Positions 1-6,983 of a stretch of DNA of 15,358 nucleotides are shown here, piece after piece (the stretch's first letter is position 1; every line of letters begins with the position of its first letter). Under the pieces are notes generated by a model that saw only the letters and a list, made by a program, of their open reading frames with translations, did no database searches and had not been told where the DNA came from. This DNA is from Porphyromonadaceae bacterium UBA7180 (lineage in GTDB: Bacteria; Bacteroidota; Bacteroidia; Bacteroidales; Muribaculaceae), in NCBI GenBank assembly GCA_002491165.1, contig DKVK01000058.1:1-15358 (forward strand). Reading direction: 5' to 3'. The position numbers and the translations under genes are program-made.

Positions 1-48
1 CCTTCATTTTGATACACCCTCTTGTTTTTCACTAAATCGACGAGCGGT

Positions 49-1122
49 TCAGGATTCGAGATACCAACGGGTGAGGCGGTCTATGCCCTCTTCGAGCTCT
101 ACGGTGTGGCGCCAGCCGAGATTATGTATCTTGGTTACATCGCAGAGTTTGCGCATCGTGCCGTCGGGCTTGGTGCTGTCCCACTCTATGCGGCCGTTGT
201 AGCCGGCCGATTTTGCGACGAGCGCCGCCGTCTCGGCGATGGTGTGCTCTACGCCTGAGCCGATGTTTATGTGGCAGTTGCGCACTTCGGGATCGGTGCC
301 GCGCACGTCGTCGAAGTCGATGTTTTCGAGAACATAGACCGAAGCGTCGGCCATGTCGCGGCTCCACAGGAACTCGCGGACAGGCGTTCCAGTGCCCCAC
401 AGGCGGAGCACGCCGGGCATGATGCCGTATTTCTCGAGTATGGCAACTATCGCGGAGGCAGAGGCGTTGCCGTCGGTTCCCTCCACCGGGCGGCGGTCAA
501 GGTCGCGGCGTATCTCCGCCATGTCGCCTTCCATGAGGGCTTTGGCAAGATGCACCTTGCGGATCATGGCCGGCAAGACGTGGCTCGTCTCGAGATTGAA
601 GTTGTCGCCCGGACCGTAGAGGTTGGTGGGCATAACGGCTATGTAGTCGGTGCCGTACTGGAGGTTGAAGCTTTCGCACATTTTCAGGCCGGCTATCTTG
701 GCTATGGCATACGGCTCGTTTGTATATTCGAGCGGCGAGGTCAGTAGCGCGTCTTCGGTGATGGGTTGCGGCGCCTCGCGCGGATAGATGCAGGTACTGC
801 CCAGGAATAGGAGCTTCTTCACGCCGTGGCGGTAGCTCTCCCCTATCACGTTCTGCTGGATCTGGAGGTTCTGCCAGATGAAGTCGGCGCGGTATTTAAG
901 GTTGGCCATTATGCCTCCCACATGCGCGGCTGCAAGTACCACGTATTCAGGCTTTTCGCGGTCGAAAAACTCGCGCACGGCCACACCGTCGAGCAGGTCG
1001 AGTTCCTTGTGGGTGCGGCCTATGACATTGGTATAACCGCGCTCGCGGAGCGACTCCGAGATAGCAGAGCCGACCAGGCCCCGGTGGCCGGCCACATAGA
1101 TTTTCGCGTCCTTAGCAATCAT
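49..1122 (-). CDS. fcl: GDP-L-fucose synthase (GDP-4-keto-6-deoxymannose epimerase/reductase)
   Basis: This enzyme completes cytoplasmic GDP-L-fucose synthesis by epimerising GDP-4-keto-6-deoxy-D-mannose at C3 and C5 and reducing it with NADPH. The 357-residue product is an extended short-chain dehydrogenase. The Rossmann glycine motif GHRGLVGS is at residues 12-19. Ser109, Tyr138 and Lys142 (YAIAK) form the catalytic triad, and Cys111 and His181 match the epimerisation acid/base pair of the E. coli enzyme with a constant offset of two. It is longer than the roughly 320-residue E. coli protein because of a charged insertion at about 195-235, which I believe is common in Bacteroidetes homologues. 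The start codon lies inside the end of gmd (11-base overlap, ATGATTGCTAA), so translation is probably coupled to the enzyme that makes its substrate. It is the last complete gene of the operon in this window. Confidence 0.97.
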   Translation of the reverse strand: MIAKDAKIYVAGHRGLVGSAISESLRERGYTNVIGRTHKELDLLDGVAVREFFDREKPEYVVLAAAHVGGIMANLKYRADFIWQNLQIQQNVIGESYRHGVKKLLFLGSTCIYPREAPQPITEDALLTSPLEYTNEPYAIAKIAGLKMCESFNLQYGTDYIAVMPTNLYGPGDNFNLETSHVLPAMIRKVHLAKALMEGDMAEIRRDLDRRPVEGTDGNASASAIVAILEKYGIMPGVLRLWGTGTPVREFLWSRDMADASVYVLENIDFDDVRGTDPEVRNCHINIGSGVEHTIAETAALVAKSAGYNGRIEWDSTKPDGTMRKLCDVTKIHNLGWRHTVELEEGIDRLTRWYLES

Positions 1123-2179
1123 GGCAGTCCTTTTTTACCAGTTCCACATCGGAGGCCACCATGAGGCGCACCAGTTCCTCGAACGACGTCTTGCGCGGGT
1201 TCCAGCCGAGTTTTTTGCGTGCCTTTTCGGGATTGCCGAGCAGCGTTTCCACTTCGGAAGGACGGAAGAAACGAGGGTCTACCTCCACCAGAACGCGTCC
1301 GGTGGCGGTGTCGATGCCCTTTTCGCCGAGTCCCTCCCCTTCCCAGCGCAGGTGGATGCCTACATGGCGGAAAGCCAGGGTGGTGAACTCGCGCACAGAA
1401 TGCTGTTCGCCGGTGGCTATGACGTAGTCGTCGGGTTCGGGTTGCTGCAGGATGAGCCACATGCACTCCACGTAGTCGCGGGCATAACCCCAGTCGCGCA
1501 GGGCGTTGAGGTTACCGAGATACAGCATATCCTGCTTGCCGGCGGCTATGCGCGCGGCCGCGAGGGTGATTTTCCGGGTCACGAAGTTCTCGCCGCGGCG
1601 CTCGCTCTCGTGGTTGAAGAGAATGCCGTTTGAGGCGAACATTCCATAGCTCTGGCGGTAGTTTTTCGTTATCCAGTAGCCGTAGAGCTTGGCGCAGGAG
1701 TACGGGCTTTGGGGACGCATCGGGGTGGTTTCGGTCTGAGGCATTTCGGCCACCTTGCCGTAGAGTTCGCTGGTGGAGGCCTGGTAGATGCGTGTCACCT
1801 TCTCGCGGCCCAGAATACGCACGGCCTCGAGCAGGCGCAGCGTGCCTATGCCAACTACGTCGGCAGTATATTCCGGCACCTCGAACGACACCTTGACATG
1901 GCTCTGCGCCGCCAGGTTGTAAATCTCGTCGGGCTCCGTCTCCTTGATGATGCGGATGAGCGACGAGGAGTCGGTCATGTCGCCGTAATGGAGGTGGAGC
2001 AGACGCTTGCGGTGCATGTCGCGCACCCACTCGTCGAGGTAAAGGTGCTCTATGCGTCCGGTGTTGAACGAGGAGCTGCGGCGCATCACTCCGTGCACCT
2101 CATACCCTTTTTCGAGGAGAAACTCGGCCAGATACGAGCCGTCCTGGCCGGTGATTCCGGTTATCAATGCTGTTTTCAT
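1112..2179 (-). CDS. gmd: GDP-mannose 4,6-dehydratase
   Basis: This enzyme converts GDP-D-mannose to GDP-4-keto-6-deoxy-D-mannose using bound NADP, the first committed step to GDP-L-fucose and related deoxysugars. The 355-residue product has the usual family length. It opens with the nucleotide-binding motif [10 protein letters not shown] (residues 8-17). The catalytic set follows the family pattern: Thr136 and Glu138 in STSELYG, Tyr160 and Lys164 in [16 protein letters not shown] at 33-43 and [16 protein letters not shown] at 189-204 are typical conserved segments for cofactor and GDP-sugar binding. It starts 6 bases after the HAD gene and overlaps fcl by 11 bases, which puts it in the middle of a compact operon. 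Nothing is missing from the active site. Confidence 0.98.
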   Translation of the reverse strand: MKTALITGITGQDGSYLAEFLLEKGYEVHGVMRRSSSFNTGRIEHLYLDEWVRDMHRKRLLHLHYGDMTDSSSLIRIIKETEPDEIYNLAAQSHVKVSFEVPEYTADVVGIGTLRLLEAVRILGREKVTRIYQASTSELYGKVAEMPQTETTPMRPQSPYSCAKLYGYWITKNYRQSYGMFASNGILFNHESERRGENFVTRKITLAAARIAAGKQDMLYLGNLNALRDWGYARDYVECMWLILQQPEPDDYVIATGEQHSVREFTTLAFRHVGIHLRWEGEGLGEKGIDTATGRVLVEVDPRFFRPSEVETLLGNPEKARKKLGWNPRKTSFEELVRLMVASDVELVKKDCHDC

Positions 2180-2185
2180 ACTTTA

Positions 2186-2863
2186 TCACAGTCTGAGTTT
2201 CAATTCGTTAAGTGAAGAAATAAGAGGGACGTCGGTCTGCGGCTGCGCGTGTATGTTGCCCTTGCGGGCACGCAGGCACAGACATTCCCACCCGCGGCTG
2301 CGCGGCACCGTGAAGTCGCGCGCGGGATTGTCTCCTATATATATATAACGTGCGGCGCAGGGATAACGGTTTTCCACGGCGACGAAATTGCCGGATTCCG
2401 TCTTCCGAGCGCCGGTTTCTCCGGAGATGAGGATGTCTTCGGGAAGGAAAAATCCGGAGACGCCGAGGGCGCGGAGTTTGGCGCGCTGCGTCAGCGAGCG
2501 CCCGTCGGTTATCAGGGCGCGGGGAATACCGCGGCTTTCCAGTTCGCACAATATTTCCAAAGCGTCGGGCCACGGCGTAAGCTTTTCCGGCTGCCACGAG
2601 CGGTAAAGGGCAACGAGCGCCGGGATACTTCCGGGATAACTCAGGGAGTTGGCCGCCATGTAGGCTTCGAGGCGGTCGAACGGATTTTCGCGATGCGTCA
2701 GGGCATCGGACATCAGCTTTTCGATAGCTGCGGAATGACCGGCGAACTGCGGCTGCGAGGCCACGAGGCGGTAAGCGCCAACAGCCCATTCGCGCTCCGG
2801 AAACAGTGTGTCGTCAAGGTCGAAGACCACTACCGTACCCCCGTATTCCTCACGCTCGGTCAT
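2186..2863 (-). CDS. HAD-superfamily hydrolase (probable phosphatase)
   Basis: This is a cytoplasmic haloacid dehalogenase-fold hydrolase, probably a phosphatase of a small phosphorylated metabolite. With the ATG at 2863 it has 225 residues. All four HAD motifs are visible: FDLDDT with Asp15 (nucleophile) and Asp17 (acid/base), LITDG with Thr119, Lys154 in GARK, and GDNPARD with Asp178 and Asp183 for magnesium. Residues 25-110 form a helical cap. An in-frame start 10 codons upstream exists, but the 2863 ATG overlaps the stop of the preceding glycosyltransferase as ATGA, the usual sign of translational coupling, so I chose it. The substrate cannot be read from the sequence. Position between a glycosyltransferase and gmd suggests a sugar phosphate or a role in glycan assembly, which is inference. 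Confidence 0.9.
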   Translation of the reverse strand: MTEREEYGGTVVVFDLDDTLFPEREWAVGAYRLVASQPQFAGHSAAIEKLMSDALTHRENPFDRLEAYMAANSLSYPGSIPALVALYRSWQPEKLTPWPDALEILCELESRGIPRALITDGRSLTQRAKLRALGVSGFFLPEDILISGETGARKTESGNFVAVENRYPCAARYIYIGDNPARDFTVPRSRGWECLCLRARKGNIHAQPQTDVPLISSLNELKLRL

Positions 2864-3819
2864 AATTCTTCGGTCCTTTCCTGAATGAACCACCGCGGTC
2901 GGCGTTTCACCTCTATATATATTTTACCGATGTATTCGCCGATAATTCCCACCGCCATTAGCAGGATGGAGCCGAGGAACCACACCGAAAGCATCAGTGA
3001 GGTCCAGCCCTGTATACTATCGCCGCGGAAGTAGGAGATGAAGACGTAGAGCGCCACCGCCACGTCGAGGATGAGCAACACCAGCCCCACGATGAAGATG
3101 GCGCGTATGGGACGCGAAGTGAAGGAGGTTATACCGTCGAGGGCAAGAGACACCATGCTGCGTCCGGCATACTTGGAGCGTCCGGCCACGCGCTCGGCGC
3201 GGTCGTATTCCACCACGGCGGTTTTTCCGCCGAGCAACGGCAGCAGCCCGCGTAGATATAGGTTGGCCTCGCCGTATTCCGCCAAACGGCGAAGCACCGT
3301 GGCCGACATCAGGCGGAAGTCGCTGTGGTCGCGCACGTTGTCGGCGGCGAGCTTGCTGCGCACCGAATAGAAGGCACGTGCGCTCCAGCGTTTGGCACGC
3401 GAGTCGGTGTCACGTGAACGTCGCACGCCGTAGACAGTATCCGCTCCGTTGGCAAACTCGCCGAGCATCATGGGAATAACCGAAGGGTCGTCCTGCAGGT
3501 CGGCGTCGAGGGTGAGCGCGGCGTCGCAACGGGCGGCCACCTCTTCGAGCCCTGCCATTAGGGCCGTCTGCTGGCCGCAGTTTCGTGCCAGCCGCAGCCC
3601 GGTGATGCGCGGCGTCAGCGATGCGCCGCCGGTGATTATGCTCCACGTGGTGTCGGTGCTCCCGTCATCGACGCACAGTATGGCACTCTTTGCCGCAATC
3701 TTCCCTTCCGTAGAAAGGCGGTCGAGCAACGCCGTCAGGCGCCGCAGCGTCTGCGGCAACGCGTCTGCCTCGTTGTAGCAAGGCAATACCAAAAATATTT
3801 TAGGCCGGTTCCGTTCCAT
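2860..3819 (-). CDS. GT2-family membrane glycosyltransferase (polyprenyl-phosphate sugar transferase type)
   Basis: The product resembles the GtrB/ArnC/DPM1-like enzymes that move a sugar from a nucleotide donor to undecaprenyl phosphate at the inner membrane. The 319-residue protein starts with a GT-A domain: LPCYNE at 12-17, DDGS at 51-54 and the metal-binding DADLQD at 105-110. GRSKY at 213-217 is typical of the family. Two membrane helices lie at about 238-262 and 274-298, and the basic tail IEVKRRPRW at 302-310 is also typical. ATG at 3819 is preferred to an in-frame TTG at 3831 because that TTG is part of the predicted -7 promoter element. The stop codon overlaps the HAD start (ATGA). 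It is the first gene of the operon. The sugar it transfers is not determined by sequence; fucose is not proven by the context. Confidence 0.92.
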   Translation of the reverse strand: MERNRPKIFLVLPCYNEADALPQTLRRLTALLDRLSTEGKIAAKSAILCVDDGSTDTTWSIITGGASLTPRITGLRLARNCGQQTALMAGLEEVAARCDAALTLDADLQDDPSVIPMMLGEFANGADTVYGVRRSRDTDSRAKRWSARAFYSVRSKLAADNVRDHSDFRLMSATVLRRLAEYGEANLYLRGLLPLLGGKTAVVEYDRAERVAGRSKYAGRSMVSLALDGITSFTSRPIRAIFIVGLVLLILDVAVALYVFISYFRGDSIQGWTSLMLSVWFLGSILLMAVGIIGEYIGKIYIEVKRRPRWFIQERTEEL

Positions 3820-3828
3820 ATTTTGCCA

Positions 3829-3859
3829 CAAAGTTAGTCATTATTTCGCGAACAGCCAA
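3829..3859 (-). promoter_or_regulatory. Bacteroidetes-type promoter for the glycosyltransferase-HAD-gmd-fcl operon
   Basis: On the minus strand TTG (3857-3859) is followed after 20 bases by TAACTTTG (3829-3836), a full match to the Bacteroidetes primary sigma pattern TAnnTTTG. Transcription should start only a few bases before the ATG at 3819, so the message would have almost no leader. Confidence 0.6.
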
Positions 3860-3916
3860 GATCCGGGGTCGGTTCATCAAATAATCCGCGGGGTTCGTCA
3901 TATTTATTGCTTTATA

Positions 3917-3949
3917 TTTGCCCAAATACGAGATTTTTTACTAAATTTG
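3917..3949 (+). promoter_or_regulatory. Bacteroidetes-type promoter for the radical SAM gene cluster
   Basis: TTTG (3917-3920), a 21-base spacer and TAAATTTG (3942-3949) match the Bacteroidetes consensus closely. The spacer ends in ATTTTTTA directly before the -7 box. The expected leader is about 70 bases and A-rich, running to the ATG at 4024. It lies back to back with the promoter of the fucose operon. Confidence 0.75.
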
Positions 3950-3975
3950 CAACGTAAACGGAACGGGAAAAACCG

Positions 3976-4000
3976 GACCAAAAGAGACCAGAACCGACCA
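3976..4000 (+). repeat. Three GACCA motifs spaced exactly 10 bases apart in the radical SAM leader
   Basis: GACCA occurs at 3976-3980, 3986-3990 and 3996-4000, each inside a loosely similar decamer rich in A. The copies lie in the predicted 5' untranslated region, about 20-45 bases past the expected transcription start. Spacing of one helical turn could suit a bound protein, or the repeat could act in the RNA. No function is known to me. Confidence 0.5.
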
Positions 4001-4023
4001 AAAACTCATAAATCTACCGAAAA

Positions 4024-5046
4024 ATGTCAACGACACGCATCTTTCCGATCTACACCTTCTTTTGGGAATGCACCCTGCGTTGCAACCTGGAGTGCCGCCA
4101 CTGCGGCAGCGACTGCCTGAAGCGCTCGGAAAGCCACGACATGCCGTTCGCCGACATTGAACCGGTGCTCCGCTCCATCCGCGCACACCAACCCGGAACC
4201 CGCTGTGTGGTACATACCATCGGGGGTGAACCCCTGGTGCGCAAGGATCTGCCGGAATGCGGACGCAAGATTACGGAGATGGGATTCCTGTGGGGAACGG
4301 TATCGAACGCGATGCTACTCGACGGCCCCATGATGCGCGAACTCTCGAAATCGGGACTGCGCTCGCTGGCAGTAGACCTCGACGGGCTGCGCCCCGAACA
4401 CGACTGGCTACGACGCCAGCCGGGAAGCTTCGACAAGGTGTTCGACGCCATAGCCCACATACGCCGTGCCCCGCACCTCACCTGGGATGTCATCACCTGC
4501 GTCAACCCTCGCAACATCGACTCCCTGCCGGAACTGAAACGCCTCCTGACAGAGGCCGGTGTGCAACAGTGGCGCTGCTTCGCCATCGCCCCTATGGGAC
4601 GCGCCAAGGACGAACTCGGGCTGCAACTCTCCGCCGACCAGGTACGCCAGCTCATGGAGTTCATCGTCGAAACGCGCCACGAGGGCAAGATCAACCTCAG
4701 CTTCTCGTGCGAAGGCTATCTGGGCGACTACGAGAAACGCGTGCGCAGCTACGGCTACAACTGCCAGGCGGGCATCTCCTGCGCTTCGGTCCGCGAGAAC
4801 GGCGACATCTCGGGTTGCCTCTCCATACGATCACATTACACGCAGGGCAACATCTATCAGGACGATTTCTGGGATGTGTGGGTGAACCGCTTCGTGCCTT
4901 TCCGCACCTTCGACTGGCGCCGCAACGGCGACTGCCGCGACTGTGACGTTTTCCTCAAATGCAAAGGTGGCCCGATGCACCTGCGCGACGACGAGGGAAA
5001 CCTCATGCTCTGCAATTACCAACGATTATTCAAACAAAACATATAA
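4024..5046 (+). CDS. Radical SAM/SPASM-domain protein
   Basis: This 340-residue protein is a radical SAM enzyme, which cleaves S-adenosylmethionine at a 4Fe-4S cluster to start radical chemistry, usually on peptides or proteins when a SPASM domain is present. The cluster motif CX3CX2C is Cys20, Cys24 and Cys27, close to the N-terminus, with Cys16 and Cys31 flanking. IGGEP at 66-70 is the GGE motif for SAM binding. The C-terminal SPASM-like region has Cys229, 247, 253, 265, 304, 307, 313 and 330, enough for one or two auxiliary clusters; the last part reads CX2CX5C and then lacks the usual CX3C cysteine. From memory it resembles the Bacteroidales rSAM/SPASM family TIGR04133, described with a lipoprotein partner, but this is unverified. 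It is first in its operon, with a consensus promoter and 19 bases to the next gene, the likely partner or substrate. Confidence 0.9.
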   Translation: MSTTRIFPIYTFFWECTLRCNLECRHCGSDCLKRSESHDMPFADIEPVLRSIRAHQPGTRCVVHTIGGEPLVRKDLPECGRKITEMGFLWGTVSNAMLLDGPMMRELSKSGLRSLAVDLDGLRPEHDWLRRQPGSFDKVFDAIAHIRRAPHLTWDVITCVNPRNIDSLPELKRLLTEAGVQQWRCFAIAPMGRAKDELGLQLSADQVRQLMEFIVETRHEGKINLSFSCEGYLGDYEKRVRSYGYNCQAGISCASVRENGDISGCLSIRSHYTQGNIYQDDFWDVWVNRFVPFRTFDWRRNGDCRDCDVFLKCKGGPMHLRDDEGNLMLCNYQRLFKQNI

Positions 5047-5065
5047 CGTAAAAACTCAGGAAGTT

Positions 5066-5773
5066 ATGAACGACGACACTTACAACATGATGAGCCACAA
5101 AGCTCCGAAGAGCCCCCGACACGGTGACAACCAGGCCGCTAAAATAGCCGCGGTAGCCGGTGGAGCAGCCATACTCGGCGCCGGCGGCGCTTACGCAGTG
5201 ACACATCTCCCCCAAGGAGAAGAGCAGGATGACAAGGATGAACAGAAAGTGGAAGAACAGCCCAAGGCTGAAGAGCAACACGAACCCACCACAGTGATTG
5301 AACACCACTACCACGAAGCCCCCGTCCACATAGTGGAACCCACAGACCTCTCAGAAGAGCCGCAGATTGACTCCATCGTGGAAACCATCGACAACGAAGA
5401 CGGCGACCAGCCCGGAGTAAACCTCGGCACAGTCAATATGATTCCGCCTAATATCTTCGGCTCAGAGCCTGTAACAATCGTAGATCCCGGCGCCGACCCC
5501 GGTTATGAGCCCGGTAATGAACCCGGCATAAATCCCGGTGCCGACCCCGGTAATGAACCCGGCATCGATCCCGGTTTCAATCCAGGCGGAAACCCCTCTG
5601 GTCCTGCCGTATTACCGACCAACATCGACGGTCCCGAACCCGAACCGGATCCTTACCCCATCATGGAATACGCAGGCCCGGATCCAGATCCGGAACCTTG
5701 GGAAGACGACATCTTCACAGACATCGACGACGATATAGACATCGACGCTGAAACTGACATCGTTGACTTCTGA
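5066..5773 (+). CDS. Acidic proline/glycine-repeat single-pass membrane protein, possible radical SAM partner
   Basis: I do not recognise a family for this 235-residue protein. A short basic N-terminus (1-23) precedes one hydrophobic, glycine- and alanine-rich segment at about 24-48, so the rest should lie outside the inner membrane. Residues 51-72 are rich in Glu, Gln and Lys. A His-rich stretch with EHHYHE follows at 79-84. Nine perfect xxPG tetrapeptides fill 139-174, and the C-terminus (189-235) is extremely acidic with EPEPDP and IDDDIDID runs. The protein has no cysteine at all, so it is neither a lipoprotein nor a thioether (sactipeptide) precursor. The start at 5066 is preferred because reading further upstream in this frame overlaps the radical SAM gene. 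Close spacing suggests co-expression with that enzyme; that it is the substrate is only a hypothesis. Confidence 0.8.
   Translation: MNDDTYNMMSHKAPKSPRHGDNQAAKIAAVAGGAAILGAGGAYAVTHLPQGEEQDDKDEQKVEEQPKAEEQHEPTTVIEHHYHEAPVHIVEPTDLSEEPQIDSIVETIDNEDGDQPGVNLGTVNMIPPNIFGSEPVTIVDPGADPGYEPGNEPGINPGADPGNEPGIDPGFNPGGNPSGPAVLPTNIDGPEPEPDPYPIMEYAGPDPDPEPWEDDIFTDIDDDIDIDAETDIVDF
5480..5587 (+). repeat. Nine tandem 12-base units encoding xxPG tetrapeptides
   Basis: Residues 139-174 of the preceding gene are nine units of the form x-(D/E/N)-P-G without interruption. Within them a longer ADPG-NEPG-I(N/D)PG block recurs, which points to growth by duplication of multi-unit segments. Third bases vary between copies, so the array is not a recent slippage product. 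Confidence 0.9.
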
Positions 5774-5798
5774 AGGATTCCACCATATTTTAGTATCG

Positions 5799-5831
5799 CC
5801 ACCTCGGTCGCCGCTTCGGCGCCCTGGGTGG
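5799..5831 (+). terminator. Possible hairpin after the repeat protein
   Basis: CCACC (5799-5803) can pair with GGTGG (5827-5831), and an inner CGCCG/CGGCG stem (5809-5821) has a three-base loop. Only a short CTTTTA follows at 5839-5844, so it may be a weak terminator or an attenuator between genes. The rest of the 227-base gap (5774-6000) shows no clear promoter; 5900-5960 is pyrimidine-rich. Confidence 0.35.
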
Positions 5832-6000
5832 TTGAACGCTTTTATGGCATCCACTATTATTCACGCCGGTCAAGCAACTGAGTGTCATCGCTTTACTCAA
5901 GATTCATCAGTTTTCTTGACATTCTTTCCTTGCCTCTCTTTCCGACTCCTTTCCTCCTCTGACTGACGTCATTCATCACTTTCCATACCATACAATTGAA

Positions 6001-6933
6001 ATGAAACAGAAATACGGACTCCTCCTCGCCCTGGGAATAGCGGGTGCCGCCGGAATAACCGGCTACAGCATCCCCGCTGCGGAATACCCCGCCCCGCAAG
6101 TCTCGTACTACGAAGATGAGGAGGAAGCCCCATCGCCCGAAGTCTACGATTTCCACTGCGGCCAAGACACCGTCGACATCACAAGTATGCTGTCGGTTCT
6201 GGAACCGTATGCAGACGAGCCGATGGGCAAACTCCTGTGCCGCGCCGCCGAACTGCTTGAAGGTCGCCCCTACGTGGCAAACACTCTCGGCTATGACGAC
6301 AAAGCGCTGGTTATCAACGTACACGGTCTGGACTGTGTAACCTTCGTGGAATCATGCTACGCACTTGCCAACACTGCGCGCTCCGGCTCCGGTTCGTGGC
6401 GCGACTATGCCCGCAGCATCGAGAACATACGCTACCGCCGCGGCCGCCGCGTGGACTACGCCTCGCGCCTCCACTACGCCACCGACTGGTTCGGCGACAA
6501 CATCTACCGCGGCAACATCACCGACATCACACCCACTATCGCGTGTCACCGCTCCGTGCTCAAGACGCTCGACTTCATGACCAAACACCCGGATTCGTAC
6601 CCCGCCTTCAAGGATAAGGAGCAACTTCAGAAATGCCGCGACCTGGAGATGGGCTTCCGCTCGATGAAGATTCCTTACATACCTAAATCGGCTGCCGGCG
6701 AAAAGGCTGTTGTCGAGGCTCTCGAAGACGGCGACATGATCAGCTTCGTATCCAACAAAGAGGGTCTCGACTCAAGCCATGTGGCGCTGTTGCGCAAACG
6801 CGACGGCAAGCTCTACATGATGCACGCCTCCTTGAAGAAAGGTAAAGTCACCTTCGAGACAGCCCCGCTTTCCGACTATTTCAAATATTCCAAAAAGGAT
6901 TCCCCCGGATTCCGGGTGGTCCGTTTCAAATAA
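6001..6933 (+). CDS. DUF1460 N-acetylmuramoyl-L-alanine amidase-like protein (NlpC/P60 type)
   Basis: DUF1460 proteins are NlpC/P60-related cysteine amidases that cut the bond between N-acetylmuramic acid and L-alanine in peptidoglycan fragments. The 310-residue product begins with a Sec-type signal sequence (hydrophobic 6-21, possible cleavage near residue 27) and an acidic spacer at 35-50. The family core follows from about 70. Cys112 in LDCVTF at 110-115 is the expected nucleophile, and His260 in DSSHVAL is the likely partner; His275 (MMHAS) is also conserved-looking. YVANTLG at 91-97 is a typical N-terminal family segment. It should act in the periplasm or outside. It lies 227 bases after the proline-rich gene with no obvious promoter, so it may be reached by read-through. 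Catalytic residues look intact. Confidence 0.9.
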   Translation: MKQKYGLLLALGIAGAAGITGYSIPAAEYPAPQVSYYEDEEEAPSPEVYDFHCGQDTVDITSMLSVLEPYADEPMGKLLCRAAELLEGRPYVANTLGYDDKALVINVHGLDCVTFVESCYALANTARSGSGSWRDYARSIENIRYRRGRRVDYASRLHYATDWFGDNIYRGNITDITPTIACHRSVLKTLDFMTKHPDSYPAFKDKEQLQKCRDLEMGFRSMKIPYIPKSAAGEKAVVEALEDGDMISFVSNKEGLDSSHVALLRKRDGKLYMMHASLKKGKVTFETAPLSDYFKYSKKDSPGFRVVRFK

Positions 6934-6983
6934 CGCAAGTTTCTCCCCGTGTTTTGGCGGGGACACCTAAAAACGCACCTATT

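Noticed and set aside
1..7. ATG at 5-7 on the minus strand, preceded by AGAGGG, 41 bases after the fcl stop
   Set aside because: It could be the start of a fifth operon gene, but only two codons lie in the window, which is too little to call.
446..459. Single-gene insertion in fcl (codons about 195-235) as a foreign segment
   Set aside because: The reading frame and base use continue smoothly, and I recall similar longer forms in Bacteroidetes, so it is probably ordinary family variation.
1121..1633. Open frame on the plus strand inside gmd
   Set aside because: It is antisense to a fully recognisable enzyme gene and its translation has no recognisable features.
2333..2347. TATATATATATA-like run as a promoter inside the HAD gene
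   Set aside because: It encodes the conserved RYIYIGDN segment of HAD motif IV and lacks a matching -33 element.
5480..5587. Regular 12-base repeats as a CRISPR array
   Set aside because: Units are contiguous, in frame, and encode xxPG; there are no spacers and no cas genes.
6944..6963. Small TCCCCG/CGGGGA hairpin between the DUF1460 and glycosyltransferase genes
   Set aside because: Only six pairs with an eight-base loop and no T run follow, so it is unlikely to stop transcription.
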